This document shows, piece by piece, positions 44,458-53,811 of a stretch of DNA of 64,000 nt; position 1 is the first letter of the stretch, and the number at the start of each line of letters is the position of its first letter. Under the pieces are notes generated by a model. That model was not told the origin of the DNA. It did not search any database and saw only the letters and a program-made list of their open reading frames with translations. The position numbers and the translations under genes were made by a program. The DNA is from Caballeronia sp. SEWSISQ10-4 2 (GTDB lineage Bacteria; Pseudomonadota; Gammaproteobacteria; Burkholderiales; Burkholderiaceae), in the NCBI RefSeq assembly GCF_030464885.1, contig NZ_JALPRJ010000002.1, forward strand, positions 124,001 through 188,000, read 5' to 3'.

Positions 44458-44916
44458 TTACAGAAGGTGTTCGGTGATAAAGCGCCATTGCGCTTCGGTC
44501 ACCGGCGTGATCGACAGCCGATTGCCTCTCGCGAGCACTTGCATGTCGGCAAGCTCTGCATGATCGCGCAGCGTGGCAAGTGGAATGAGCGGCGTCTTCT
44601 TCACGAAATGGACGTCCACGAGCAGCCAGCGCGGCTTTTCCGGCGATGACTTCGGATCGTAGTAGTGGCTGGCGGAATCGAATTGAGTGGGATCGGGATA
44701 AACCGCCGACGATACCTTCGCAATACCCGCGATGCCCGGTTGCGGACAGCTCGAATGATAGAACAGCACGCCGTCGCCAATCTGCATGCCGTCACGCATG
44801 AAGTTGCGCGCCTGGTAATTACGCACGCCGGTCCAGGGTAGAGTTTTTTTCGGAGCGTGAGCGAGATGGTCGATGCTCGCTTCGTTCGGTTCCGACTTCA
44901 TCAGCCAGTAGCGCAT
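44458..44916 (-). CDS. EVE domain protein
   Basis: This 152-residue protein consists of an EVE (PUA-like) domain: MRYWLMKSEPNEASIDHL at the N-terminus, then WTGVRNYQARNFMRDGMQIG and FYHSSCPQPGIAGIAKV. EVE domains bind modified bases in DNA or RNA. It is common in this form (about 150 residues) next to zapA and 6S RNA in beta- and gamma-proteobacteria. Confidence 0.92.
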   Translation of the reverse strand: MRYWLMKSEPNEASIDHLAHAPKKTLPWTGVRNYQARNFMRDGMQIGDGVLFYHSSCPQPGIAGIAKVSSAVYPDPTQFDSASHYYDPKSSPEKPRWLLVDVHFVKKTPLIPLATLRDHAELADMQVLARGNRLSITPVTEAQWRFITEHLL

Positions 44917-44981
44917 GAATGTCGCCCATAGAGAATATGCAGTGCAAAAGAGCATGCACGATGCAGGATTCACGATGCAAA

Positions 44982-45014
44982 AGAAAACGGCATCGGAAAA
45001 TTTCCGACGCCGTT
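44982..45014 (-). terminator. Terminator upstream of the EVE gene
   Basis: On the minus strand AACGGCGTCGGAAA pairs with TTTTCCGATGCCGTT, followed by a T-rich TTCTTTTG. It lies between the 6S RNA and the EVE gene and likely ends the 6S precursor transcript. Confidence 0.7.
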
Positions 45015-45082
45015 AGTCAAATCTAGCCAATTCAAATCAACTGCTTGCAAGCTTGCGCAGAACAACACGCATGCTGCTGAAA

Positions 45083-45262
45083 AGGGTCCCCGCCCAAGCC
45101 GCTAGGCCGGCATCCTGAACCTGGGTTCAAGATTGGTCGCAGTAAGCAGCACCTTGGGCTCATCAGACAGAGTGACGCGCTCGCCAGTGCTACAAGGTCC
45201 CACAACCGTGCACATAGGCATTGGTTCAAGGAATATATGACCTTGGCAAACCAGGCAGGGAG
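45083..45262 (-). ncRNA. ssrS: 6S RNA
   Basis: The minus strand between zapA and the EVE gene has 6S features. A closing stem pairs TCCCTGCC (45261-45254) with GGCGGGGA (45094-45087), and the 3' arm holds the hallmark CTTGAACCCAGGTTCAGG hairpin, equivalent to the TTGAACC / GGTTCAA element of E. coli 6S RNA. A large open internal region lies in between. 6S RNA binds the housekeeping RNA polymerase and is classically located next to zapA. Ends are estimated from the pairing. Confidence 0.8.
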
Positions 45263-45334
45263 CAGTCACTTTACACCAATCGTTGAGACGATGCAGCAAT
45301 GATCCGGGAAAAGTTTATGGTGACTGATGAAATT

Positions 45335-45361
45335 GCAAAAAGCCCGTAAAACACGGGCTTA
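45335..45361 (-). terminator. Terminator after zapA
   Basis: On the minus strand AAGCCCGT and ACGGGCTT pair around a short loop, followed by TTTGC. It lies about 100 bp past the zapA stop and before the 6S RNA. Confidence 0.65.
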
Positions 45362-45459
45362 TGTAACCACTCATGCACTCATCCAGGCAACAAAATAACA
45401 TTCAGGTATCAGCGGAATCGTCAAGCAATAAAAGCGAATTCCGACCGCTACCGCTGCAA

Positions 45460-45774
45460 CTACTGCGCTTCGTATTGTGAAATCACGACGCCAAGTTGTT
45501 CGTTCATCTGATGCATGGTGCGGCGAATTTCTTCCGCCGGAAACGCTTCGCCGTGACGCACGCTGTTCTGCAGCTTAAGCAATTCGGAGGCCAGCGACAA
45601 CGCCGCCATTACCGCAATCCGATCCGTGCCGCGCACGCTGCTCGCATTGCGCACCTTTGACATTTCCGCGTCCACGCGCGCCACCGCTTCACGCAGCGCG
45701 TCTTCGGTTTCTGGCGAACACGCTAGCCGATACGGTGCGCCGAGAATGGATACCTCGATCTGCTTCGTCGTCAT
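45460..45774 (-). CDS. zapA: Cell division protein ZapA
   Basis: This 104-residue protein promotes FtsZ bundling at the division site. It starts MTTKQIEVSILGAPYRLACS, then has the EDALREAVARVDAEMSKVR helix and a coiled-coil C-terminus. Its ATG overlaps the stop of the upstream coiled-coil gene by 4 bp, and 6S RNA follows, the usual context for zapA. Confidence 0.92.
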   Translation of the reverse strand: MTTKQIEVSILGAPYRLACSPETEDALREAVARVDAEMSKVRNASSVRGTDRIAVMAALSLASELLKLQNSVRHGEAFPAEEIRRTMHQMNEQLGVVISQYEAQ

Positions 45775-46154
45775 GCCTTTTCTCCGTGATGGTGTGATTC
45801 TTCATGCAACGCACCGTGCGCCGATTCGGCGGTATCCGGTTCGATGCCGCCATCGGGAGGCAAAAGGGCAAGCTGGTTATCCGGTTCTGGCGCAGCTTTC
45901 GCACGCGGCAATTTTTCGAGAATCGCGTTGAGGCGAATTTGCGCGTCGTCGATTTTCGCCGACAGCGAATCGCGCTCCGCCACCAGTGCGTCGCGTTCTT
46001 CGCGCACGGCCGCAAGCTCGCCCTGCGTGTTGGCATATTCGGCGCGCAACTGTTCGAGTTGCAGGGCCAGCGCGTTGTGAGCTTGATGGTGGCGTTCGCT
46101 GATCTTGATCAGCCGGCCGATATTCTGTGACAGTGATTCGAGTTCGTTGAGCAT
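45771..46154 (-). CDS. ZapB-like / DUF904-type coiled-coil protein
   Basis: This 127-residue protein begins MLNELESLSQNIGRLI and is a long coiled coil to about residue 90 (ERHHQAHNALALQLEQLRAE, then a run of ERDALVAERDSLSAKI), followed by an acidic, His-rich tail (ESHHHGEKA). Genes of this kind next to zapA are usually annotated as TIGR02449/ZapB-like division proteins. The ATG at 46154 fits the usual N-terminus; coupling with zapA (ATGA) supports a division role. Confidence 0.75.
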   Translation of the reverse strand: MLNELESLSQNIGRLIKISERHHQAHNALALQLEQLRAEYANTQGELAAVREERDALVAERDSLSAKIDDAQIRLNAILEKLPRAKAAPEPDNQLALLPPDGGIEPDTAESAHGALHEESHHHGEKA

Positions 46155-46461
46155 GTGCTGCGTCCTCTTAAGACCTCGCATTTTAGCGCGCTTCTCAGGC
46201 GCTTCAGAAAATTGGTTCGTTTCCAGACGTAACAGCAGTCGGTCTTCAAATCATTGGCGAGGGCCTTTATTCGTAGAAGGAAACGCGTTACAGGGATTTA
46301 TTCTCTCATTCATTCAGGCGTGCGAGCGGTCTTCGGATTATCACGCAAACCCCCTTAAAACAAGGGTGAATCGAATGTTCGAACCCCTGCGCGAACAGTC
46401 CGCATGCCTGCATTGTCCCGCTTTCTTGACGGGCTATTGTGCCGCTCTTAAACTCCCGCCA
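46155..46461. other. Upstream region between zapB-like gene and riboswitch
   Basis: About 300 bp that must hold the promoters of the divergent zap operon and of the riboswitch-controlled B12 operon. AT-richer than flanks around 46280-46370. No gene supported. Confidence 0.4.
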
Positions 46462-46713
46462 CCTTGGTGCTCGCGCGCGCCTGCCAGTGCGCGCAGTTAA
46501 ACGGGAAGCAGGGAGCGGAGTCCGCCCGGACGAGCCAACCTGCGCTGCCCCCGCAACGGTAAGCGACTACAACGCAAGTTGCAAGTCGGTCCCAACGCGT
46601 ATTGCCCAGCCCATTTCACCACTCGAAATGGCGTACGGCAGCACGCGGTCATGCCACTGCGCTTCTCGCGCGGGAAGGCGGGCCGATGCGTCGCCAGCCC
46701 GGATACCGGCCTC
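46462..46713 (+). promoter_or_regulatory. Cobalamin (adenosylcobalamin) riboswitch
   Basis: The stretch carries the conserved cobalamin riboswitch parts in order: TTGGTGC near 46464, TTAAACGGGAA near 46497, GAGCCAACCTGCGCTGCCCC with the B12 box GCCCCCGCAACGGTAAG near 46548-46564, GCCACTGCG near 46652, GCGGGAAGGCGG and CCAGCCCGGATACCGGCCT ending at 46712. It lies 88 bp before the btuB start and should lower expression of the uptake operon when B12 is plentiful. Whether control is by termination or ribosome access is not clear. Confidence 0.95.
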
Positions 46714-46801
46714 GGGGAGAGTGTCGCCTCGCGGCGGCGTTCGTCACGCATGGACCTGCGGGGAGCGGGTCGCGCATGCTCCAACCGGACCTTCTCCTGC
46801 C

Positions 46802-48664
46802 ATGGTTTCACCTATTGCCCGCGCAGTGCTGCTGCTATTCGGCGGCTTGCCTGTCGTCGCGCTCGCGCAATCTTCTCCGGTCGCGACAGACGCGTCCACC
46901 GAACCTGTGCAGCTCTCGCCCGTCGTTGTGACGACGGCACGTGTCCCGCAGAAACTCGCCGATTCCATCGCGCAAACCACGCTTTTCGATCGGCAGGATA
47001 TCGCCGATTCGAACGCGACTGACATCGCCGGCCTGCTCGCGCTGGCACCCGGCGTGCAAATCACGCGCAACGGCGGTCCGGGGTCGCCGGCGGGATTGAT
47101 GTTGCGCGGTGCATCGTCAGCTCAGTCGCTCGTGCTGATCGACGGCGTGCGGGTCGAATCGGCAGGACTTGGTGCGGCGCAACTCTCGCAACTGATGCTC
47201 GACCAGATCGATCATGTGGAGGTGGTGAACGGCAATGTGTCGGCGCTGTATGGATCGAATGCGGTTGGCGGCGTGGTGCAGATCTTCACCAAGGACGGCG
47301 GCGATCACCCGCCGCGCTTCAACTTCGAGACCGAAGCCGGCAGCTATCACACGCAGCGCCAGCAGCTCGGCGCGAACGGCGCGCTCGACAAAGACGGCCG
47401 CACCACGTTCAACGTGACGGTATCGCGGGAGAAAACTGATGGCTTCTCATCCATCGATCCCGCCACGTCGTCGAATGTGAATCCCAACGCGAACGGTTAT
47501 CTCAACGAGAGCGTGGCGGCCACGCTGCGCCATCAGTTCACCGACAAATGGGATGCCGGCGTGCGCTTCCTGCAATCGAACGGTATCAATAGTTTCGATA
47601 ACAACTACGGCCTGCCGACCGATCAGAATGAGTCGCACAATCGCGTGCGCTCGACGTCGGTTTTTGCGAACGGCAAGATCACCGATAACTGGACCACGCA
47701 TTTCATTGTGGCGCAGGGGCAGGATCGTGCCGATACCGAGTTGAACGGCGTTTATAACAGCAAGTTCAACTCGGAGAACCGGCAATACACGTGGCAGAAC
47801 GACATCGCGCTGACGCCTGATCACAGGCTGTTGTTCGGCTATGAACATCTCGACCAGACGCTCGATTCCGATCAGGTTACGGCGCCCGGCCGGCATGTGA
47901 ATTCGGGCTTTGCGGGTTATGTCGGCACGTTCGGCGCGAGTCAGTTCCAGGCCAACGTACGCCATGACCAGTACTCCGACTTCGGCGGCGCCAATAGCTA
48001 CTATCTCGGCTACGGCTACCATTTCGATGCGAACTGGAAAGCCACGCTGAGTTATTCCGATGCATTCCGCGCGCCAAGCTTCGACGATCTGTACTATCCG
48101 TTCAGCGGCAATCCGTCGATCCAGCCCGAGCGCAGTCATTCAGTGGAAGCGGCATTGCAGTACGCGTCGAGCGCGGTGGGCATCGTGCGGCTGACGGTGT
48201 TCCAGACGCGTTATACGAACCTGATCGACTATGTCTCGGACGCCAACGGGTTTTTCATCGCGCAGAATGTGGGGCGCGCGAAGGTGCAGGGGCTGGAAGG
48301 ATCATGGGCGGGACAGGTGGGACGAACCGACGTGCGCGCGTCGTTCACGTTCCAGAATCCCATCGATGAAACCGATCAGCAGGATTTGACGCGCCGCGCC
48401 CGCCGCTTTGCGACGCTTGCCGTGAATCGTTCGATCGGCGGCTGGCGTGTTGGCGGCGAGTGGATCACAAGCGGGGCGCGCGAGGACTTCGATTCCACGC
48501 TCGGCGGGTACGGTTTGGTGAATCTATCGGCGCGTTATGACATCACGAAGTCGTGGTACATCGGCGCGCGCATCGACAATTTGTTCAACAAGGACTATCA
48601 GCTTGCGTACTCGTACAACACGCCGCGTCGCGGTGCCTATATCACGCTCGGCTGGCAGCAGTGA
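46802..48664 (+). CDS. btuB: TonB-dependent vitamin B12 receptor
   Basis: This 620-residue outer-membrane receptor has a signal peptide (to about residue 22, VVALAQ), a TonB box-like segment (SPVVVTTARV), a plug domain (GLLALAPGVQITRNGG, then LVLIDGVRVES and GSNAVGGVVQIFTK) and a beta-barrel ending in an aromatic terminal strand (GAYITLGWQQ). The upstream cobalamin riboswitch and downstream BtuC/BtuD genes identify the substrate as cobalamin. The start at 46802 is set by the signal peptide. Confidence 0.94.
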   Translation: MVSPIARAVLLLFGGLPVVALAQSSPVATDASTEPVQLSPVVVTTARVPQKLADSIAQTTLFDRQDIADSNATDIAGLLALAPGVQITRNGGPGSPAGLMLRGASSAQSLVLIDGVRVESAGLGAAQLSQLMLDQIDHVEVVNGNVSALYGSNAVGGVVQIFTKDGGDHPPRFNFETEAGSYHTQRQQLGANGALDKDGRTTFNVTVSREKTDGFSSIDPATSSNVNPNANGYLNESVAATLRHQFTDKWDAGVRFLQSNGINSFDNNYGLPTDQNESHNRVRSTSVFANGKITDNWTTHFIVAQGQDRADTELNGVYNSKFNSENRQYTWQNDIALTPDHRLLFGYEHLDQTLDSDQVTAPGRHVNSGFAGYVGTFGASQFQANVRHDQYSDFGGANSYYLGYGYHFDANWKATLSYSDAFRAPSFDDLYYPFSGNPSIQPERSHSVEAALQYASSAVGIVRLTVFQTRYTNLIDYVSDANGFFIAQNVGRAKVQGLEGSWAGQVGRTDVRASFTFQNPIDETDQQDLTRRARRFATLAVNRSIGGWRVGGEWITSGAREDFDSTLGGYGLVNLSARYDITKSWYIGARIDNLFNKDYQLAYSYNTPRRGAYITLGWQQ

Positions 48665-48675
48665 ACGTTAAACGC

Positions 48676-49668
48676 ATGAACGCGCGGCGCGCTTCCACGG
48701 TCTGGACGGTGCTTGGCCTGGCCGCGCTCGTGGTGTTCGTGGCGTCGCTGGCGCTGGGGAGTATTGCCGTGTCGCCGCTGCGGGTGATCCACGCGCTCGT
48801 GTCGCAGTCGACGGACGTGATCGATGAAATCGTGCTCAGCCTGCGCTTGCCGCGCGCGCTTGGCGGCTTCGCTTGCGGTGCATTGCTTGGCATGGCAGGT
48901 GCGCTGCTCCAGGTCTTGCTGCGTAATCCGCTGGCGGAACCGTACGTACTCGGCGTATCGGGCGGCGCGGCGGCGTTTGCGCTCGCCGCGATGCTGTTTT
49001 CCCTGTCGTGGTGGAGCGTCGATGCTGCTGCGTTCGCTGGTGCGTTCTTATCGATATTGCTCGTGCTCGGCCTTGCCCGGCGCGAGTTGTGGCGTGGCGA
49101 ACCGCAGGACGCATCGCCGAGATTGCTGCTCACCGGCGCGGTGATCGCGGCGGGGTGGGGCGCGTTGATCACGCTGATGTTGGCCGTGGCGCCGGAGAAC
49201 AGTTTGCGCGGCATGGTGTTCTGGCTGACAGGCGATCTGAACGGCGTCGCGATGCCGTGGACCGCGTTGATCGCGCTGGCCGTTGTGTTGATCGCGATCG
49301 TGCCGATCGCGCCGCAACTCAACATATTGCTGCGTGGCGATGTCGCGGCCGAAGCGCTTGGTGTGCCCGTCGTGCGCTTGAGATTGCGCGTGTATCTGGT
49401 TGCATCGCTTGCGGCTGCCGCCGCGGTGACGACGGCCGGGACCATTGGTTTTATCGGGCTCGTGGTACCGCATGTGTTGCGGCTCGCGTTCGGTAACGAT
49501 CAGCGCATGCTGCTGCCTGCATCGGCGCTTGCCGGTGGGCTGGCTGTGATGGGAGCGGATCTGATCGCGCGCACGGTGATCGCGCCGGCGCAGTTGCCCG
49601 TGGGCGTGATCACCGCGCTGATCGGCGTGCCGGTGTTCTTGTGGATGCTCCTCAGGCGCGCGCCATGA
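48676..49668 (+). CDS. btuC: Vitamin B12 ABC transporter permease
   Basis: This 330-residue FecCD/BtuC-family permease has about ten transmembrane helices and the motifs RLPRALGGFACGALLGMAGA, NPLAEPYVLGVSGGA and the C-terminal GFIGLVVPHVLRLAFGNDQR, which contacts the ATPase. The ATG at 48676 is given; a GTG at 48661 that overlaps the btuB stop is an alternative. It overlaps btuD by 4 bp. Confidence 0.93.
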   Translation: MNARRASTVWTVLGLAALVVFVASLALGSIAVSPLRVIHALVSQSTDVIDEIVLSLRLPRALGGFACGALLGMAGALLQVLLRNPLAEPYVLGVSGGAAAFALAAMLFSLSWWSVDAAAFAGAFLSILLVLGLARRELWRGEPQDASPRLLLTGAVIAAGWGALITLMLAVAPENSLRGMVFWLTGDLNGVAMPWTALIALAVVLIAIVPIAPQLNILLRGDVAAEALGVPVVRLRLRVYLVASLAAAAAVTTAGTIGFIGLVVPHVLRLAFGNDQRMLLPASALAGGLAVMGADLIARTVIAPAQLPVGVITALIGVPVFLWMLLRRAP

Positions 49669-50450
49669 ATGGACTTCAAGCTAGTCAACTAACGTTGCGC
49701 GTAGTGGATCGCGTGTTGATCGCGGATCTTACACAGACGTTCGCACCCGGAGAAATGTGGTGCGTCGCCGGGCCAAATGGTGCGGGCAAGACGACGCTGA
49801 TTGCGGCGCTGGCAGGGTTATCGAAGGTGGCGTCGGGTTCGATTTCGATAGATGGCAAGGCACTTCGCGAATGGCGGTCCAATGATCTCGCTCGCCGACG
49901 CGCGTTGATGCCGCAAGCCACGCACGATGCATTCAGCGCCACGGTTCTCGATACCGTCATGCTCAACCGCTTTCCGCATCTGAGCGGCTGGGGCTGGGAA
50001 AGCGATGAGGATCGCACGGCGGCGCATTCGGCTTTGGATACGTTAGGCCTCGCTGCCTTAGCTTCACGCGATGTCTTGTCGCTCTCGGGCGGCGAACGTC
50101 AACGCGTGGCGCTGGCGGCGACCTTGTGCCAGGACGCGCCATTGTTGTTGCTTGATGAACCGCTTGCCCATCTCGATCTGCATCATCAGATCGATTGCCT
50201 TGAAGCGTTGAGTGAATGGATTGGATCGAAGCCACGCAGCGTGATTTTCTCGTGTCACGATCTGAACCTGGCCCGCCGTTTCGCCACGCACGCTTTGTTA
50301 CTCGATGGCGCCGGCCACACGCATGCAGGCCCGGTTCGCGACGTCCTTACGCCCGAGCGAGCCAGCGCCGCGTTCGGTTACCCGCTTACGTTAATTCAAC
50401 AGGACGGTCACGAGGCGCTCGTGCCCGTGATGCGTTCAACCTCACCATGA
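49665..50450 (+). CDS. btuD: Vitamin B12 ABC transporter ATPase
   Basis: This 261-residue ATPase has Walker A GPNGAGKTT (36-44), signature LSGGERQRVAL, Walker B LLLLDEPLAHLD and an H-loop His (FSCHDLNLA). It energises BtuC import of cobalamin or corrinoids. ATGA overlaps link it to btuC upstream and cobT downstream. Confidence 0.94.
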   Translation: MNGLQASQLTLRVVDRVLIADLTQTFAPGEMWCVAGPNGAGKTTLIAALAGLSKVASGSISIDGKALREWRSNDLARRRALMPQATHDAFSATVLDTVMLNRFPHLSGWGWESDEDRTAAHSALDTLGLAALASRDVLSLSGGERQRVALAATLCQDAPLLLLDEPLAHLDLHHQIDCLEALSEWIGSKPRSVIFSCHDLNLARRFATHALLLDGAGHTHAGPVRDVLTPERASAAFGYPLTLIQQDGHEALVPVMRSTSP

Positions 50451-51508
50451 CCAACACCATGCACGACACACTTCCCCGTCCAGAACCGCTCGATCGATCA
50501 ATGACGTCCGAGCTGCAACATGTGATCGATACGAAAACAAAACCGCCCGGCAGTCTCGGCCGGCTCGAAGGGCTCGGGCTTCAGATCGGGTTGATTCAGC
50601 GGACTTTGCGACCGCGTATCGAACGTCCGGCGATCATCGTTTTTGCCGGCGATCATGGCATTGCGGCCGAGGGCGTGAGCCCGTTTCCGCAAGAAGTGAC
50701 GGTGCAGATGGTCGCGAATTTCATCGCGGGCGGGGCTGCGATCAACGCGTTTTCGAAGGCGGCGGGCATGACGCTCGAAGTGGTGGACGCCGGCGTGGCG
50801 AACGCGTCGCCGGCGGCGTCAGGGTTTGTCGATGCAGCGATCCGGCGCGGCGGCACGCGCAACTTCGCGCACGAACCGGCGATGACGCACGACGAGGTGT
50901 TGCAGGCCATCGCGCGCGGCGCTGCGCGCGTGCGTCATCATGCGGCGCTCGGCACCAACGTGATCGGGTTCGGCGAGATGGGGATCGCGAACACATCGGC
51001 GGCGGCGTGTTTGATGAGCCGGATGTGCGACGTTGAGATCGATGCATGCGTCGGACGTGGCACCGGACTCGACGACGCCGGTTTGAACCACAAGCGCGAT
51101 GTGCTTGCTGCGGCGTTGGCGAAACATGCTGCGTCCGCGGATCCTCTGGATACGCTGGCTACCTTCGGCGGCTTCGAAATCGCGATGATCGTGGGCGCGT
51201 TTCTCGCGGCGGCTGAAGCGCGCATGACGATTCTCGTCGACGGTTTTATCGTTACGTCCGCGTTGCTTGTGGCTCACGCGCTTAACCCGGCCGTCCTCGA
51301 TTACTGCGTGTTCGCGCATGCATCCGATGAGACGGGGCATCGGCGGATGCTTGAGCATCTTGGCGCCGCGCCGTTGCTCCAACTCGGATTGCGGCTCGGC
51401 GAAGGGACAGGCGCTGCGCTCGCGTTGCCGTTGTTGCGCGCGGCGGTGGCGTTCATCAATGAAATGGCGAGCTTCGAATCGGCTGGCGTTTCCGACAAGG
51501 CTCCGTGA
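50447..51508 (+). CDS. cobT: Nicotinate-nucleotide-dimethylbenzimidazole phosphoribosyltransferase
   Basis: This 353-residue enzyme activates the lower ligand base (alpha-ribazole phosphate synthesis). Motifs are TKPPGSLGRLEGLGLQIG, IIVFAGDHGIAAEGVSPFP, GEMGIANTSAAACL, CVGRGTGLDDAGL and the catalytic-base region FGGFEIAMIVGA. The start at 50447 overlaps the btuD stop. Confidence 0.95.
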   Translation: MTNTMHDTLPRPEPLDRSMTSELQHVIDTKTKPPGSLGRLEGLGLQIGLIQRTLRPRIERPAIIVFAGDHGIAAEGVSPFPQEVTVQMVANFIAGGAAINAFSKAAGMTLEVVDAGVANASPAASGFVDAAIRRGGTRNFAHEPAMTHDEVLQAIARGAARVRHHAALGTNVIGFGEMGIANTSAAACLMSRMCDVEIDACVGRGTGLDDAGLNHKRDVLAAALAKHAASADPLDTLATFGGFEIAMIVGAFLAAAEARMTILVDGFIVTSALLVAHALNPAVLDYCVFAHASDETGHRRMLEHLGAAPLLQLGLRLGEGTGAALALPLLRAAVAFINEMASFESAGVSDKAP

Positions 51509-51515
51509 TCTCGTC

Positions 51516-52277
51516 ATGAACCGGCCATCGCAGGAACTCCGATATTTTTTCACCGCGCTCGGGTACTTCACCCGCGTGCCGGTGCCGCGTTGGGTCGGTT
51601 TCGACGCGCACTATCTGAACGCGGCGGCGCGGTACTTTCCGTTGATCGGCGTGCTGGTCGGCGGGCTCGGCGCGCTCGTCTATCTCGCCGCGCTGCAGGT
51701 GTTTCCGGCCGGCGTGGCTGTGTTGTTATCGATGGCGGCAACACTTCTTGTCACCGGCGCATTCCATGAAGACGGTCTCGCCGATTGCACCGATGCCTTC
51801 GGCGGCGCATACACCCGCGAGGACGCGCTGCGCATCATGCACGACTCGCGGATCGGCGCGTTCGGCGCGATTGCGCTGATCGTCGTGCTTGCGTTGAAAT
51901 GGCAGACATTGGCCACGATGCTGCCGCTGCGCACTGCATGGATGATCGTCGCGGCGCATGCGGCAAGCCGCACGTTTGCCATCAGCTATCTCTGCACGCT
52001 CGACTATGTCCGGGCCGTTGGCAAAGCAAAACCGGTCGCGCAGAAGATGAGCGCGAGCGCATTTCTTTTAGCTGCGCTGTTTGGATTACCGTGGCTTTTC
52101 TGGCCCGACTGGCGGCTGGGCTGCGTGATGATCGTGGCGCTTGGTGCGTTGCGGTTTGTCATCGGGCGCTATTTCGTCAGGCGCATCGGCGGTTATACGG
52201 GCGATTGCCTCGGCTTCGCGCAGCAACTTTTTGAACTCGCTATCTACTTGATCGGACTCGGATGGATCTCGTCCTGA
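51516..52277 (+). CDS. cobS: Adenosylcobinamide-GDP ribazoletransferase
   Basis: This 253-residue inner-membrane enzyme joins adenosylcobinamide-GDP and alpha-ribazole. It has several transmembrane helices and the family motif GAFHEDGLADCTDAFGGAYT (about residues 82-101) that binds metal and substrate. It follows cobT by 7 bp and overlaps the phosphatase gene by 16 bp. Confidence 0.94.
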   Translation: MNRPSQELRYFFTALGYFTRVPVPRWVGFDAHYLNAAARYFPLIGVLVGGLGALVYLAALQVFPAGVAVLLSMAATLLVTGAFHEDGLADCTDAFGGAYTREDALRIMHDSRIGAFGAIALIVVLALKWQTLATMLPLRTAWMIVAAHAASRTFAISYLCTLDYVRAVGKAKPVAQKMSASAFLLAALFGLPWLFWPDWRLGCVMIVALGALRFVIGRYFVRRIGGYTGDCLGFAQQLFELAIYLIGLGWISS

Positions 52278-52834
52278 TTCGCCATCCGGCTGTGGGTATC
52301 GATGCCGGGATTTGTTATGGCCGCACCGACGTTTCGCTTCTCGCCGATGCAGCGGATTCGGCGCGTCTGCTGAACGAGCGTTTGCGGCTGCTCGAGGTGC
52401 CTGCGGTTGAAGGTGTCTGGTACACGAGTCCGTTGAGCCGCTGCCGATTATTGGCCGAAGCGCTCGGTCCCATCCACGCTGATGAGCGTTTGCAGGAACT
52501 CGATTTCGGCACATGGGAAGGGCTGCCGTGGGACGGCATCGATCGCTCAATGCTCGATGCCTGGGCAGCAGATCTTGAGCACGCTCGCGAGCACGGCGGG
52601 GAGAGCGTGGCGCAGTTTGCCGCGCGAGTGGTGGGTTGGGCCGATTCAGTTTGTACCGCCGATACCAACGGTCCGATTCACGTTGTGACGCATGCCGGAG
52701 TCATGCGTGTACTTACGGCGCACTTACTTGGCGTTGCGCGCGCAAACGCGATCCAATGGCCGCTGGATTTCGGCGCGATCGTCTGGCTGAAACGCGTGCG
52801 CGGCGAGTGGCTGCTTGTGCGCTGGAATGCTTGA
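52262..52834 (+). CDS. cobC: Histidine phosphatase, alpha-ribazole phosphatase type (CobC)
   Basis: This 190-residue phosphatase has the N-terminal catalytic LIRHPAVGIDAGICYGRTDV, with RHP in place of the common RHG, and the C-terminal THAGVMRVL. In this operon it should remove phosphate from alpha-ribazole phosphate or cobalamin phosphate. It overlaps cobS by 16 bp and ends next to convergent btuF. Confidence 0.9.
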   Translation: MDLVLIRHPAVGIDAGICYGRTDVSLLADAADSARLLNERLRLLEVPAVEGVWYTSPLSRCRLLAEALGPIHADERLQELDFGTWEGLPWDGIDRSMLDAWAADLEHAREHGGESVAQFAARVVGWADSVCTADTNGPIHVVTHAGVMRVLTAHLLGVARANAIQWPLDFGAIVWLKRVRGEWLLVRWNA

Positions 52835-52836
52835 AT

Positions 52837-53745
52837 CTACTTCGGACGCCGCGTTCTAGCCGCCTCCAGATCCTCACACAACGCCGCTGCTCCCAACGCC
52901 AGACGCGGTGTCGGCCGGTTGATCAGATCACCATCGATACCGAACAGGTTGCCGCGCGCGACGGCTTTCATCGAAGGCCATTTGCGCCACCTATCCAGCG
53001 ACGGCAACGCATGCTCCGAACTCGTCGCACCGGGCGTCGCGGTGACGATAGCTTCGGGGTCGGCCGCGAGCACGGCTTCGGTCGAGATTGTCGGCACGAG
53101 CGGTTTCAAGTCGGCAAACACGTTGCGTCCGCCGCACAACTCGATCACTTCGCTAACAATGTGCGTACCGTTGAGCGTCATCAGCGGATCGTCCCAGACC
53201 TGATAAAACACACTCATCGGCGGCTGGTTTGCATAGCGCGCCCGCAGGTTCGTGATGTCATGATGGAACGCGTTCGACGCTTTATTCGCCTCAGCCGATG
53301 TGCCGAGCAGGATGCCGAGCTTATCGATGGTGACGGGAATATCGTCCAGCCGACGCGGCTCGCTGAAAAACAGCGGGACGTGCAGCTCGCGCAGCCGGTC
53401 GATTTGCCGCAGCGCATTGCCATGCCGCCACACGACGATCAGGTCGGGCTTCATCGCGACGATGCGCTCAAGGTCGAGCGATTTGTTATCTCCAACGCGC
53501 GGTATCGATGTGGCCTGCGGCGGGTAGTCGCTGTAGCTGACCGCACCGACGATTCGCGCACCGCCGCCCGCGGCGAACAGGAGTTCGGTGACGTGCGGCG
53601 CGAGGCTCACGATGCGTTGTGCGGGAACGGCGAGAGTAACGCTGGCGCCGGTGTCGTCGGTGACGGTGAGGGCTTCGGCTCGAGCTTGCGTCGATGAAAA
53701 AATCGCAACGATGAAGGTCAGCGCGAGGAAGTGACGGAGGGGCAT
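52837..53745 (-). CDS. btuF: Cobalamin-binding periplasmic protein
   Basis: This 302-residue protein has a signal peptide (about residues 1-24, TQARAEA) and a BtuF-like two-lobe domain (RIVSLAPHVTELLFAAGGGA and KPDLIVVWRHGN). It would deliver cobalamin to BtuCD, encoded on the other strand. The start 53745 gives a proper signal peptide. It is convergent with cobC, just 2 bp apart. Confidence 0.92.
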   Translation of the reverse strand: MPLRHFLALTFIVAIFSSTQARAEALTVTDDTGASVTLAVPAQRIVSLAPHVTELLFAAGGGARIVGAVSYSDYPPQATSIPRVGDNKSLDLERIVAMKPDLIVVWRHGNALRQIDRLRELHVPLFFSEPRRLDDIPVTIDKLGILLGTSAEANKASNAFHHDITNLRARYANQPPMSVFYQVWDDPLMTLNGTHIVSEVIELCGGRNVFADLKPLVPTISTEAVLAADPEAIVTATPGATSSEHALPSLDRWRKWPSMKAVARGNLFGIDGDLINRPTPRLALGAAALCEDLEAARTRRPK

Positions 53746-53811
53746 GAGCAGTGTTAGTTCGGATGCGTCGAGCAGGGCGAGCAATGTATAGGAAACGAGT
53801 TTTGTGATCCG

